From Fasciolopsis buskii (lineage: Eukaryota; Platyhelminthes; Trematoda; Plagiorchiida; Fasciolidae), in the NCBI GenBank assembly GCA_008360955.1, contig LUCM01005940.1, positions 228,950 to 292,949 on the forward strand: 64,000 nucleotides of DNA. Direction: 5' to 3'. The notes below the pieces were generated by a model. That model searched no databases, was not told where the DNA came from, and worked only from the letters and a program-made list of their open reading frames with translations. How positions within the stretch are numbered: the stretch's first letter is position 1; every line of letters starts with the position of its first letter. A program made the translations under genes and the position numbers. Positions 24,194 to 36,560 of the stretch are shown in pieces.

Positions 24194-24900
24194 TTTTGGA
24201 CTTGAAAGGTGCGTTCGATTCAGTGGATCGACCAGCACTATTCAGTGCTCTACACCGGAAGTGTATGCCAACGAAGTTCGTAAACCTGTTGCCAGTTTTT
24301 TCGCGCAAGTCACTAGCGGCGTTCGACGAGTGTCCCATCTCTTCATTCTTGTTCAACTTCGTCATGGACGAGATGTTGGAAGATGCTTTAGGAAGTCTCC
24401 GGGATGTAGGAGTCGAACTGGGAAGTAGAGGAATCTGGGTGACCTAGACTACGCAGACGACGTCGTGTGCCTGTTCGAATCCGCTGACCATGCACAACAT
24501 GCACTAGATAGATTCTCGAGGTCATTTACTGGGTTTGGCACGTACTTTGCACCTTCAAAGTGCAAAGTGCTGTTACAGGACTGGACGACAGTAGTCCCGA
24601 ACTTGATACTGGATGGGGAGGAAGAAACGATTGTGAACCGTTTCGCATACCTTGGTAACTGCGTGTCGAATGACGGTAGCTCGGAGTTAGAGGTAAACAC
24701 GCAAATGTCGAGTGCTGGAGCAGCTAACTGAAGCACATCGGTTTGATATATTACTGCAATTGAAAGTTTGTGTGTACTATGCAGCAGTGGCCTCGGTTCT
24801 GTTTTATGGTTGCGAGACACGGAGTATGCGTGTAGGAATTGTTTGTCGGTTAGAGGTTCTAGAGCACCGATGTCTACGTAATAGTGATAGCATTTGATAG
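24194..24900 (+). pseudogene. RT palm, thumb and start of C-terminal domain of RTE-like copy A1
   Basis: Motif A reads FLDLKGAFDSVDRPALF. Motif B is damaged (CPISSFLFNFVMDE kept, the preceding SGVRQG lost). Motif C is an intact YADD at 24450-24461 but sits in a different frame. The FAPSKCKVLLQDW and FAYLGNCVSNDGS blocks follow, then a frameshift into FYGCETRSMRV. The catalytic residues are still spelled out, but across at least three frames. Confidence 0.82.
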
Positions 24901-25479
24901 AGTGACCGGGTGAGTAATGTGCAGTTGAGGAATCTAATGCAACTGAGAATACCTTATTTCAGTGTCTGAAAATTAAAAGAATGCGCTGGTTGGGTCACGT
25001 GTTGCATATGGCGAACACTCGTCTACCACACAATGCCTTATTTTAGGTTCCTCCCAAGGAATGGAATAAATCATGTGGAGGTCAAAAGTTGATGTGTCAA
25101 AGTGGGGTGAAAAAATGTACAGCGAACTTGGAAACGTTGGTATCTCACGTCTTCGTTGTTGGAGTCCGAAAGACCCGTCAATTTGCTGGCTGGAGAAACT
25201 GAAGGATATGACAGTGAACCGTGAACAGTGGCGGTCGTGTTGTTATTTTCTATCGAATCAGGATAATTGGGATTGTGCTTGTACAGTTAGACTGCGTTCC
25301 GTGTGTTGGCTGCATCAGCATCTTATCTTTTCCCACCTGTGTAGGTCCACTCCGTGTTCCCCTTGGATATCCACACTTTTTATATAAACGTGTAACTCCG
25401 AGGAAAGGCAGTGGCCAGGGAAGCTTGCTTTGATGTTTAACGCTGAACACTGAGGATGACCATTATGTTGCAATGGGCA

Positions 25480-25890
25480 TCGTGGTCCTGATTATCCTGT
25501 GTGACGACCGGTGTAGTATGGAATTATTTGGAGCCGCGTAACTCTTGCGGATTGATGGATAGGTACTGTTAGGGCGTTCAGCCACTAAACAGAAGAACGA
25601 TTAGGGTTCTCAACCAAAGCCTTTGATTCTGACAAGGACCTGACCGCAAGGCAGCGGAGTATGGCTGAGTCGGAGCCCGGCTAATTGAATTATTTATTCT
25701 TGCACTCATTGTTCCTACTGAGCTTTCAGCTAAGATCTACTTCCGACCTGAAAACCATGAAACTGCTTCTTCAGACCTGTACTCATTGACCTTTTAGGCA
25801 TGACTGGATCTTCGACTTGAGATAAATCATTCTGCTAAGCAGTTTTGGTCATGGAGGCACGCAAGCTGTCAAGGAGCGGTCTAGTTCTGA
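25480..25890 (+). repeat. Dispersed repeat R1, copy following RTE A1
   Basis: Unclassified repeat of about 400 bases. Parts recur at 22411-22493 (inverted), 49165-49480, 58080-58395 and 63825-64000 (inverted). The second half ('accttttaggcatgactgg', 'gacttgagataaatcattctg', 'gtcatggaggcacgcaagc') aligns with the 58 kb and 64 kb copies. A segment 'gaccgcaaggcagcgg.gtatggctgag' resembles the leader of the deleted RTE at 22 kb, so R1 may derive from an RTE 5' leader. Confidence 0.62.
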
Positions 25891-27801
25891 TACAAGAAGT
25901 ATATTTGATAGGTCATACAGGTGATGAGGCTATTTGGTCCGAATTTTGTGAGCATATGATATAATTAGACCGAATCAAAATCAAGAGCATCTGTTGATCA
26001 CTAACTGAGATAAGCGCAAATAACAGAAAAATGCCTACTGTTTCACCGAGGTAAATTTGTCTTTCTGAGAAAAAACAATGAGGAGCAGCACAGTGTCACG
26101 CGGTTTTAATCTGAAACCACACGATATTAACCGATTTAAAAAATTCGATGTTTAGTTGTCGATTTCACATTCAGACATTTTCTATTTAACTCCATCTTGG
26201 TAGTTGGTAAATTCGTAATTTTGACGGTTTCTAAAGAGGTCATTTCAAGTGAGCTTTCTTATTACCATTACTGTTGTAATTATTATTGCATAAAATTTCG
26301 AATTTTTTGAACGAAATGACAAATTAATCCAAATTTAAGTATTCTATTAATCAATTTGTAATTGCGAAACAATTGAATTCATCTCCGTGTTAGGCTGTTT
26401 CCCTCAACCAGCAGTTAGCGACTAGGGGAATTTGTGCTGTCTAGAAGTTTATGTCTCAAATCCGAGTCGCGAGCATTTCGATGCACGTTTTTTACAAATA
26501 AAGGCGATGGTTTTCCGGAATTGCTTACTGAACTGCTGTGTAGTAAACGGAATGCAAGGTGGGTGGATAGAAATGGATAAATACAAAATGTGATGTCGTA
26601 ATTCATGGGTGAAGCAATGCTACAATCATTACACTGATTTTCAATATATTTTCACAAACCTGGGAACAAAGGAAAATCGGGTTTTGAAAGTCCTCCTCTA
26701 GCTTCAACTAAAGATGTCGTTCTCTTACCCCATTGATTGGCTGGCTCTCGAAGCTTATAATTGCAAAGTTAGAAACATGTCTTCCCCTAATATCACGCCA
26801 CCAAACGACAAGGGACTAAATGCATTCGTGACGTGTACGTTTCATATTCCACGTTTCGGTGTTTGCCTGCTTCGACAAACAAAGTTTTTGTCTTGTTTGA
26901 TAATTTGTTCTGTGAAACTAAATAGGGGGGGGGGAGATTTTCAAAGGCGATGCAAATCGTGTGTGTGTAACGCCTACGGCAACTGACCCAAATTGTGTGA
27001 GAAAACTTCAGAATTGTGTCATGTGGCGGAGTGGAGCGGTTCACAATGGGTATCTATAACTCTCTCTTAATACATTACTTGACACGAAATCAGCTTTAGC
27101 AATGTTAGCAACAAAAGAAATGAATGAATGTTATTTAACTATTGATTAACTTGGTTGAAGAACACAACTGATTGTCGAAACCATCAGCCTGATGGCTAAA
27201 CAGCAGAGATTTACGGTCCTGTCATTTGCTATTGCCTTTGGCTATCTTTTTATCCAGCCAATATTTTCTGGATGCCTTTCTCCTTATACTCCGTTTTTGA
27301 ACCTCCTGTATGGTTGACCTTGGTTCCTGTTAGTTTTTTGTTAGTCTGATCCGTTTTTCGCATAACTATTCATGCAACGCGTAACCATACATATTCCCGT
27401 TCTGATGAAAGTGTGACACTACAATCGCACACAAGTTACAGTGATTTTAGTTGACTACTCACAATCACGGTTAGTTTATGTATCAAAACATCCGTCCGGA
27501 CCATCATATTTTATTCGCTTCCGTAAAACAGCGTATACACCTCAGTCGATTGGGACAGTAACACACATTTTCAACCCTTAGAAGAGTATGTCTCCCGGGC
27601 AATCCATCCTGTTCCATTCGTAGCTGGGAGTAACCAAGGATGGCTATCTATTTGCAGGCGAACACCAAAAACGCCTTATTATTTCAGAAATTGGTCACTT
27701 CTGGCCGAATAAAACGAATGATAACTTATACAGTTAGCTGTTGACGTTGTGTCTGGCTGCACCAAAGTGAACATCCGATGTTTGTCACGAGTTTCGGCAA
27801 G

Positions 27802-27833
<32 letters not shown>

Positions 27834-28001
27834 GTATATGTAGATAAATATGCATACGGAATGCTAAGCGGTCCTGTGAATCCACTCAGTACTCAGTACA
27901 GTGGTAATGGAAGAGAATAGATCGAATTCATGTTGTTGTCCTCGGTCATCAGTGACGTCAGAGGGACAAAAATATAGAGGTATCCATCATTCAACAAAAC
28001 G
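25891..28001. other. Non-coding with simple repeats
   Basis: No gene recognised. A run of ten G lies at 26925-26934, and an interrupted (TA)n tract with TATG and TACG breaks lies at 27801-27840. Confidence 0.5.
27801..27840. repeat. (TA)n microsatellite
   Basis: About 40 bases of alternating TA with a few G or C interruptions ('gtata', 'acgtata'). Confidence 0.9.
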
Positions 28002-28545
28002 CTAAGCCACCGATTCAGTCATGACAATAGCAACTGGAGTAGCTTCAGGGCGTCTAGTTAATCTATCGATGCTCGTTAGCAGATGAGTATACCCGCGTGA
28101 TGGCACCGAAGGACCAACAACATCGATGTGAACGTGATCGAAACGGGCATCGGGCTTAGTGAAGGTACCGAAGCTACGTTCCTGTGCCCTATAGATCGTT
28201 GACAATGGAAACAATGTCATATACGAAAATATTTTTTCATGAACAGCCAGACTCATCGCGCAGAGACTAATCAAAGACTAGCTACGATACCTAGATACGA
28301 AGGTCCATGTAATATATCGAACATGAGAAACGACAAGTAGAGGGCACCATTGGTCGAGATAAGCCAGTACATAGGTCACACAGCATCGTGACAACATTCG
28401 TAGCCCGTGGCACCTGACGGCAGTGGAACGATGACGATTGAGCTACTTCTGTGCAAGGCTTATCCTGTGCCTGAGCTACTGGCATGGCAGGGAGGGCTAA
28501 GAAGGGAGACGTAACGGCACTAAATTGTGGATGTGACAATGCATT
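28002..28545 (-). pseudogene. Ty3/gypsy Pol remnant (linker and integrase)
   Basis: The minus strand carries the integrase core start of Ty3/gypsy elements: GTFTKPDARFDHVHIDVVGP followed by RGYTHLLTSIDRLTRRPEA. This is the usual first catalytic-Asp region (HIDVVGP). Upstream, at about 28500-28330, the RNase H-integrase linker can be read in shifting frames (AQAQDKPCTEV, CDLCTGLSRPMVPS, then FDILHGPSYLGI). The integrase zinc-binding part is largely lost and the frame breaks near 28280. No LTRs were found, so it is a decayed internal fragment. Confidence 0.82.
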
Positions 28546-28689
28546 TTCTACACAGATGGACTCGCCCTTGATGTCAAGAAGTGCGTTCTAGTGAAATGAA
28601 GGTGAACTATGATTCTCTGTCAGCGGGGCCAGCTAGGGACCGGGTGTGTGTCAAAAGGAGAACAGGTTTCTTTTTGATAATAGGGTGTG

Positions 28690-28841
28690 GTGCCAGAAGC
28701 CGTCAAAAACGCCCTTCGCTTGAAAGGTGTCGCTGCAACAAAGCCTTTTTAAGCCGATCGCAGGGCTCCTACTTGAGTGTGTTCAGTACCAGATCCCTTA
28801 TCGATGCAGTAACATCGGCTAGAAGGGACTCCAAGGAGTAG
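28690..28841 (-). pseudogene. Ty3/gypsy Gag-like fragment
   Basis: Just upstream of the integrase remnant on the same strand, one frame reads ADVTASIRDLVLNTLK, and a little later CDRLKKALLQRHLSSEGR. This resembles the capsid region of gypsy Gag (alternating 'IRDL..P' and 'YD.LK.AL..R...S' blocks). Gag-then-Pol order is correct, but the protease, RT and RNase H that should lie between are missing. The fragment is short. Confidence 0.55.
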
Positions 28842-29530
28842 CTAAATTGCGTCATCTGGCAGACAACCCTATTTGCTTTAAACTGCAAATCTGAAGTTGT
28901 AAATCACACCTCGGGTAAATGCGGGTTACAATTTAGTTTTAAATATAACAAACGATGGAACAGAAACAGTGTCGCATGGTGAATTTCGCTACCGAACACG
29001 GTGAGTTGCGATAACATATAGAATGAATATATATTGCTCGAAAGAAAGAGGAACAAAGCACCTGAGTAACACAAACTCAGTCGGTTTGTCGATTTTGAAT
29101 CCGGGTGCACTAATGTAGAAGATGTTAGTACTGCCGCTCCGAAAGTGAATTCTATCAGATTCTGATATCGCGATTGACAAAATGCTTGAATCGAAAGAAC
29201 ACAGAAACCCCAGAGGAAAACTGGATAGGAGAAACATACTGTATATTATTATGGTCCCGACCTAGCACCGATACGATAATACACGAAAGTCCAAGAGGGA
29301 GTAAATCGCACCGAGTGGTCGCAGAGATTCGAAAGCAAGGATTCCCAAAACGCTCAGTATGACGAAAATGTACAGATCACGTGTGCGAAAAATAGATGCG
29401 ACCGAGCAATGCCATAAAATTGACATCACTTGTAAAAGTAGATTTAGGAGAAAATGATAAAAGAAAATAATCGATGTTTTACGAAAAACTGACGCAACCA
29501 TAGCTACATTAGAACAAATAAACCCATTTT

Positions 29531-29699
29531 GGATAGGATCACGAATCACGGCGCAGTAGGATATTATATGAAAGATACCCTAAACCCAAATGTGCATCAA
29601 GTTTACATCAGGCTGAATCAAAACCACTCTACTCCATATAACATATTCACTAAATTCTGATGAAGTAAAATGCAACTTTGATGTGGATCAAGATATTCT
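29531..29699 (+). repeat. Dispersed repeat R5, copy 1
   Basis: About 169 bases are very similar to 50328-50499 in the same orientation, with roughly a dozen differences including a 4-base indel. Shared sequence runs from 'ggataggatcacgaatcac' to 'gatcaagatattc'. No coding or RNA polymerase III signals were seen, so class is unknown. High similarity suggests recent spread. Confidence 0.8.
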
Positions 29700-31614
29700 T
29701 TAAACGAACATATATAAGGATGTTTTGACAAGAGAGTACCGGGTACGCAAACCTGAAGAGCGACAATAACCGCGAAACCGGTCGTGCGCTCCCGGGCAAA
29801 TTTTGTTCACGCATCCAGATACTACTCACTACTTCTGTATATATGTATATATTGAATGGGTGGATCCAGTTGACCTGACTGAATCGATTACCATCAGTAG
29901 ATCCTCAAGCTCAGTCATAATTACCAATAAGCAATAGAAACATCAGGCGGATATGATCTGCGCAGACGGGTTATAATCGCGTAAAGAATACCAATAGAAC
30001 TGAATAAATCCATTGAATCGGTATAAACTCGGACGCACCGATATCGGAGTTTTGGGTTCGAAACCAGCCTATTAGCAACAGCATCCTGAAAGGTCTTACA
30101 GAAACAAATTCGCATAATCAGGGTTTCTCTCATTACTGTACCAGAGATAGTGGACACTCGCTGATGTTTGATCTCGCATTATTTAACGGATTGTCCGGTA
30201 ATTCCCTAACAAACCAATCAAGTAAGACCGATTGTCAGAGAAGCTAACTTGAGTGGCTCTTAATCTTTCGCGGTCACAATACACTACACACATGGGGGAT
30301 AAGCTACATCACACAGATTATGGGTGAGAAACGAATCAATAATGATAACACTTAAGTTCCCTAAATTTTACACTGTGATTAAGAGGTGCGATTATGATTT
30401 ATTAGAAATAAGCTCGGCTTCTCAGTCTTCCCTCCTGATATTTTCAGCGGAATTTTTGATCAACCGAAATAGATCAATGAAAGGTTTCCATGCGAAACTG
30501 GCTCTCGGAAAAGTTTATGCTCCATTGATTGAATTTACATCCAAAGTCTACTTTCGCCGAAGCATTGCAAAATTTAAATAGCGATTCCTCGGTGAACATG
30601 AAGTAACGTTTAATTCCACTGTTTAATAATTGCAGCGGACATCTGTTGTACAATTTCTTGCATTTGGATGACTAATCCTATGACAAAAACGATTGCTCGA
30701 TGAATACCCTGAATGATTTGTGCATAGATAAGTGAATCCAAAACGTCATTTTTCGACGAAATAAGTAGAACGTCGAAAACCGTCAGTAGAAATAAGTGAA
30801 TTGCCAAATAAGTTTTACTCAAACAACTCGGATGCTAAATCAGATTACGAAGTGGTATCCTTGGATGTTTTGTTTAACTCTCCAGAGGATGTCTCCGCCA
30901 GGCTCACTAAAAAGCCATACAGAATGAACGGCATGTGCATTTTTTTCACTCTCGAACCAGAGAGTATAGCGCCAAACTGAAACGAAGGCCTGGCAGACAG
31001 ATGGAGAAGCTTATGAGCTCTAATGACACAATTACCCAGTAGGACTGACTGACAACGCGATGCAAAAAAAGCGACTGGAGGAAGCTTTATATACTTTTCC
31101 CCATTCAGATGTAACCCACTGACATAGACCAAGCAGCGATGTTTCAACTTCTACTTTCCCCCAGATTAGTTTTACCAATGAATTTGTCAGCCGAATCGTC
31201 TGGTTGTGCAAGCTAATTTTGTGTGCACACATTTTCGTGCTTCTGTGTCGACTGCCTAACCAGGTGCCCACATGGACGCATTTGTGTACACAGCTCGTCG
31301 TCATTAAGCAGGAAATTGTGCAGTCTTAATTTTTTTGCGCTAATCACTCGATAACTTATCAAAATGAAACTTGAAATCACACGCCAACTCCGAACGACCA
31401 ACCGGTAACCATTTCGGTTGGTTATTCCCTCCAACACCTTTATCGCATCCAGCAGTCATCCGCTACTATTCTTACCACACCATTCGGACTAACCCATTCA
31501 AGGGCAACCTTCAATTTGTCATTGGAATTACCAGGAAACGACCACTTACAAAATTACACCTAACAGATGAGAATTTGCTTATGGTTCTACGATGCCTCTA
31601 ATTTGTCTGATTTA
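29700..31614. other. Non-coding, nothing recognised
   Basis: Several minus-strand frames of 70-100 codons (30610-31437) lack motifs, start context or splice borders that I could support. Confidence 0.45.
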
Positions 31615-31755
31615 GGCCGGCGATGCCCTAGCGGATAAGATCGTTAACTTCCTCACTTAGCGGCCCACTGTTGGCCGCGGACTCTTTCCTGAAAAATGAT
31701 ATGCATTCTTGTTTCATTAATAAAGGAAGTAAAAGATAAAAGAATAAAAGAAGTT
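31615..31755 (+). mobile_element. tRNA-derived SINE, copy C (box B deleted)
   Basis: The head (ggccggcgatgccctagcggataag) is followed at once by the family body ('cttcctcacttagcggcc', 'tgttggccgcgg', 'cctgaaaaatgat') and the tail 'taataaaggaagtaaaagat'. The anticodon and box B part of the tRNA head is missing, so this copy could not be transcribed by pol III from its own promoter. It gives the cleanest view of the family's tRNA-unrelated body. Confidence 0.72.
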
Positions 31756-33495
31756 CCGGAGCCTAGCCTACTGTCTGATCACAACTAGCGAAAGAGCTCA
31801 ATTTGTGCAAGCCAATTTATTAGGCTTCAATAATACCTGACTTGTCTGGACAAATTCATTCTTAAAAAGAATTACGTTTAAAACCTAATCTTCTTCCGCA
31901 ATCTATGTACCCTGTTCAGTAGTTGATGGGAGCACATTGACTGAGTATTGATTAGCCCAATTGTCATCAATTACCATAGGCATTGCTCTAGCAAATAGAC
32001 TATTAGAAAGTAAAAGTCACGAGTTAATAAAGAAAAAAACAATTATTTACAAATATGCTATATTTTTTATTTGCTATTTTGATCTTCTTTAAAAGAGTGC
32101 GACTACACAGTTTCGTTCTCAATAACAGCAGTGGTTGCAAAAGTATTTTAAGCAAGACATAATCGTTTCGCATGTTTTTTTCCCTGTGATCTGAAAAGGT
32201 ACCACTCTAATCGTTTATAATATTCGGATGAATGGAATGTGATCTAAACACCTTGAACCTTTTTACTTGATCTGTGAATGATGCACACGTAAAATGAGTT
32301 TAAAATATTTCATAAGAGGCGATTTAGGGAAGGGAAGGGAAAGATCTTGGATATTAGTTGCACAAGAGAGTGAATGGTTATCACTGCATTTTTTTCTATT
32401 CTACATTTTCTTCACATGGAATGCGGTATCGTGATCCGCATAATACACCGAGAAACACATGAGGGAATGCTTGTGACTGTACGACAGTGATCATCCGATC
32501 CATGCCGCGCACGAGGAATCACTGTTACGTTTGCTGTCATCCTTGCAACGATCCATGCAAAAGAATTCACAATTCACACCTGCTTCTGTATCAGTGGCTG
32601 CCAAAATAAACAAAATCCTGTGAAGAAGAAGAAGGAAGGATAAAGTTTACCGAAAGGATCATGATGTTATAAAGCCTGAGGCATGCGATTACAGTTTGAA
32701 AGTAGTCAATTTTTCTCAGCAGTATGTTTCACATGCAGATAGATGAAAAACATTTTCCCGGAAGCACACGACCAGGAGTCAACGCCTTAAGTGCAACACC
32801 TAAAGATTTCAGTATACCACAGACAGGTACACTGTTGTTCAAACATGTGGGAAATACTTGCAACTTACTTGAGTCCTCACTCAATAGCACAGCATCGCCG
32901 GCGTGTTCTAAGTCATGGATTTTCCTGGTTTAACAAATGTCAATCTTACTATTCTCAAAGGTGGATGAGGCGATTTCAATTATCATCCTAATTCCAAGAC
33001 TGGATACCTCCGATGAATATTATTTCTCGTATTGAACTCCAGTGAAAAATCGAGGTAAAGTTCTCTCGCAACGGACCAACGGCTAGTGAAAATATTAGAA
33101 ACAATCCATTTAAAACTAGCCAGTCACACCCCCTGTGACAATTATCCTTTCTGTCATGAGAGAATTTAAAGTAATAGTAATACTCTATTCTTAGATGCTA
33201 TCTACCTAGTCACAAACGTGCCGCTTAGAGAAAATGTGGAATCGCTTTGCAAATACATTAATAGGTCTGATACATAAATAACAATCCCGAATAAACATTT
33301 CAATAAACTACTACTAAGTTGAACGCCCAGTTTCTATTGGATGGGTGCTACTATGATCAAAGTGAACACCGCTTTCGATTCTCTCATAGGCTGAAAAATA
33401 GCAGACACTGTCATAGCCAAACTAGAAAGTGGAAAAGTAAAGCAGATTAGTTGAATTTTCAACCAATACAACCCATACACAGATAACATTCTGCA
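31756..33495. other. Non-coding, nothing recognised
   Basis: AT-rich stretch with no recognised gene or shared repeat. Short plus-strand frames at 32724-32991 show no family motif. Confidence 0.5.
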
Positions 33496-33499
33496 GAGT

Positions 33500-33945
33500 C
33501 AACCAAAACTGCAAAACTGTCAACAGTCTAGAAGAACTCATCAGAATGGAAAAGTGAATTGGAAACAGCCAATAAACTGGCATTCCCTGACGCACTCAAA
33601 ACCGGGTGCGAAGATGGATCTATAACATCGGCGATCCTACAGGGAGAAAACTTCAAATAGCCAATATGCGTATTTCTACACTTTTGTTCTACAAGAAAAA
33701 GCCTAAAATAAGTTCAGAAGAATTACTAGAAGATGGGCTTATTTGTTATGAACAAATATTGCAAAATTACGGCTATCCTGCGAAGGTTATGAAAAAGTGT
33801 GTCACCAAACAACGGCCGTTCAAATCACAAAGCAGATGCCACCTCTTAAAAGTGGCATCCAACGGGAAGCTTCTTGCTTCCATCCTTATATCCGTTTTAT
33901 GCACCTCTGCAGTGAAACGCATGCAAGAGAAAAGGGAAATAACTT
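33500..33945 (+). mobile_element. Penelope-like element remnant (RT C-terminal part)
   Basis: Plus-strand frames read NSLEELIRME, then ANKLAFPDALKTGCEDGSIT (compare the Penelope-like FLDVLV...DGSI..YRK block), then ISSEELLEDGLICYEQILQN followed by YGYPAKVM (compare the 'E......L..NGYP..F' block). GKLLASILIS and TSAVKRM occur where family members have the G...S..IS.RL...V.R block. Order and spacing fit a Penelope-like RT. The stretch has stops and a frameshift, and no GIY-YIG domain was found. Confidence 0.55.
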
Positions 33946-33999
33946 GGCTGATCACCTTTGTGACCTTTGATTTTTCACGTTTGCACGACTAGGCTTCGA

Positions 34000-35830
34000 T
34001 CCCTACTGCTGGGTGCGTCCCTAGGTGGCGGATAAGAGAACGGCCACCATCCAGGTGGCTAGCCGAGAGTAAGGCAGGCTGAAGCCTACCGAATAAGCGG
34101 CTGCGCACAAGAAGGGGCAGTCTCGAGGGCATGATGGGTTTGCGCCTGGCAAGCGATCTCCCTGAAAATATCAAAACAGCCCATTTGTGGCACTGTGACA
34201 TGGCGAGTGTGGCCGCCAACCAAATAAGGACATTGACCTTGGTCCTGATTCCACAAGATTTTCCAGAAGACGGAGATAAACCAGATGATTGGCCATCGGC
34301 TCGCCTAGAATGATTCAAATGCATTGCAGAAAGCGCCTGGTTGTGCGAAAGCTGGAGCTACATGCTGAAATAAAGAGGCCTACCCTAGACTGGATGACCG
34401 AGTAGCACCATAGGACACAAAGCAGTTAAAGGTAACTTCTATCAAGAGCTGCATGACCTCTTAAGTACAGCACGGCGAGGTGACAGGGTGATTTTGTCAG
34501 GAGAAGTTGATGCTAGAGTAGGTCGACTGTTCTCGAATGAGGCGCGTCTGAGTGGTCCCTTTGGTCTTTGTTCCTGTCACTGTGAAAACGGGGAAAGATT
34601 GTTGACTTTGTACTTAAGCCATCAATTGTTTCTCGCTAGTACGAGCTTCAGGCGTTTCAATCGCCGTTGACACTCTTGGTGTCCGCCCTGTGCCGGCCAG
34701 CGGTGGACGCAAATCGATCTCATTGGCATAAGCTTCAGATGGCGGGGCTTTCTACCACACTGCAGGTCGTACCGGAGCACTCCTCTGGACTCCGACCACA
34801 CATTAGTAAGCAATGAACTGTCCATGTGCTTTGGTAGATGCTCAAAACGCACGCTGCAGCATCTGTTAGATTGCGACTTACCCATCAATGTATCGAAGCA
34901 CGCTGACTGAAAAGCTAAAATTGCTCCCGCCTCAAAGCACCAATGAGCACTGGTTGCTTATCAAGATTGCCTTGCATTCTGCTGAGTTGGTGAGTTGTGA
35001 AATAGCCCGTTGCGATGTGACACGTCGAATTTCTGCTAAAAATTTGCGACCTCCTGACACACACCAGTCGATCCCGGCTGGAACCGACTGTACTCAAACG
35101 TTGCTTTATCTTCCAAGGCCAACGTTCGTCGTGTTCTTGGACATTCGTGCAGCCTTTGACTCTGTTGAAAGATCTACACTTTGGCACTGTTTGTTGAAGA
35201 ACAGAATAACTGAGAATTGTGACAGTGCTCAAAGAGGTGTGCCGTCATACGTAAGGTCGGACCAGGGCTTATGACAAGCTTTCGCCACGCTTCGTCGAGC
35301 ACGGCATAGCTTCTCTATATCCCCATTCGTTATCAACTTTATCATAGACGATTTTTTACAGAACGTTTCATCTGGTGTTTCATACGGCAGAGTTGAATTC
35401 CCCTCAAGGGGACGGACGTTTTGACTTGGAGTATGTCAATGATATCGTCTTGCTGAGTGTCACTGCACAGGCGATTCAACGCACGTTGGGCCGCATGAAG
35501 ATTGAGGTATCCCGATACGGTGTAAGCTGTGCACCTTCAAAATGCACTGTGCTTGTTCAAGACTGGGAGGAGTCTGTACTCGCATTCACTGTTTGTGGTG
35601 AGCGGTTAGACGCAATCATTTGCTTCACTTACATCGGGAGCCTGATCACGTGTCGGAGATGTTGGGAAGGAGACCAAATCACAAACCGCGAAAGACAGAG
35701 CAGCTCTAGTGAAACTAAAGCACTTGTGCCGTCGCCATGATAACCGACTTTCCCTCAGGGGAAGGGTACACAATGTCACAGCCCGTAGTGTTCTTCTGTA
35801 CGGTTGCGAGACCTGGTCTATTCGTGTCAT
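34000..35830 (+). mobile_element. RTE-like retrotransposon, family B, plus-strand copy (B1)
   Basis: It has a 5' part (34000-34400) shared with 54165-54560. An APE-type endonuclease follows, with SGEVDARVGRL (34485 on), a degraded WRS-type region, IDLIGISFRWRG near 34712 and the SDH motif near 34794. The RT is shortened: the fingers before motif A are missing, motif A reads VVFLDIRAAFDSVE, motif B is garbled, and motif C is YVND instead of YADD. The copy stops abruptly at about 35830 inside the GCETWS block. From about 34817 to 35830 it is nearly identical to the reverse complement of 59262-60275. Confidence 0.8.
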
Positions 35831-36204
35831 CTCTCATGAAAGACCATTACCAACCTGTATTGCTTCACTTACAGGTACAATTAGACACCTCATTGTCAAA
35901 TTAGGCCAAAAAAACTGCTCTTAAAGATAATTTTTCATGCACCCTAGACAGATTGTTTGGTCAAGTTTGGTATTCGTGAACCCGTTATTCATATTTAATC
36001 TGTATGGGATTGTGATTCTGTAGATGACACCATCCTTCTCCGTTTCCGTACACTCTCTTATCTTTCCCTATTCACTCATTTTTCAGGCCCATGGACAACT
36101 GAGTTCTCAAGGAGTAACGGATCTCTTTGTACATAGTATACGGAGGGACACATATTTCAGCATTCAACAAAACAAAAGAGTTCAAGGAAAATCATCGTTT
36201 GCCA

Positions 36205-36560
36205 AGCATTCATGACCTAGGGTGTTGCATGAAGCCTGCAGCTGCGTGCAGGGAATCGTAATGTTTGCTTAAATCATGGGTATTTCTCAGCTACGGCAAC
36301 CATATAGGAAGGTCCGACTGAGACTTAAGTCGGTGAAGATCGTCTACAAATAGCTGGTCAGGACGGGTGGATTTCGTGCTGGAGTGAACACAGACTACGA
36401 AAAACAGAAGCGACCTCTAACCAAGCGTAATTTGAGTTCATAGGTGTGGTCAAGAATGAACGGCAATCGTCGATTGATCCATCATACCGGTGACCAGTGA
36501 CAACGCGGTCATTCTGAGTCAATAGCTTTGAAAGTGAGAGATGGCGTTAGATGAGCCTCT
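36205..36560 (-). mobile_element. RTE-like endonuclease fragment
   Basis: On the minus strand the end of an APE-type endonuclease can be read (GSIDDCRSFLTTPMNSNYA, where NSNYA stands for the usual DSDHA), followed by linker sequence (VDDLHRLKSQSDLPIW). The stretch aligns with 47560-48080, which has the SINE insertion that this copy lacks. The motif damage suggests an old copy. Confidence 0.58.

Larger units (their letters stand above)
22530..25465 (+). mobile_element. RTE-like non-LTR retrotransposon, family A, longest copy (A1)
   Basis: In order, it has an APE-type endonuclease with GDFNAQVG (22829 on), a TATWRS-type motif near 23000, SPIDHI near 23036 and the SDHALA motif near 23119. A linker follows, then RT from 23453, a C-terminal domain with YGCETRSM and RWLGHVLHMANTRLP, and a 3' UTR to about 25465. 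The 3' UTR matches, in reverse complement, the tandem blocks at 41534-41930. Stops and frameshifts break both EN and RT, so it is a pseudo-element. Family placement is by motif wording only. Confidence 0.8.
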
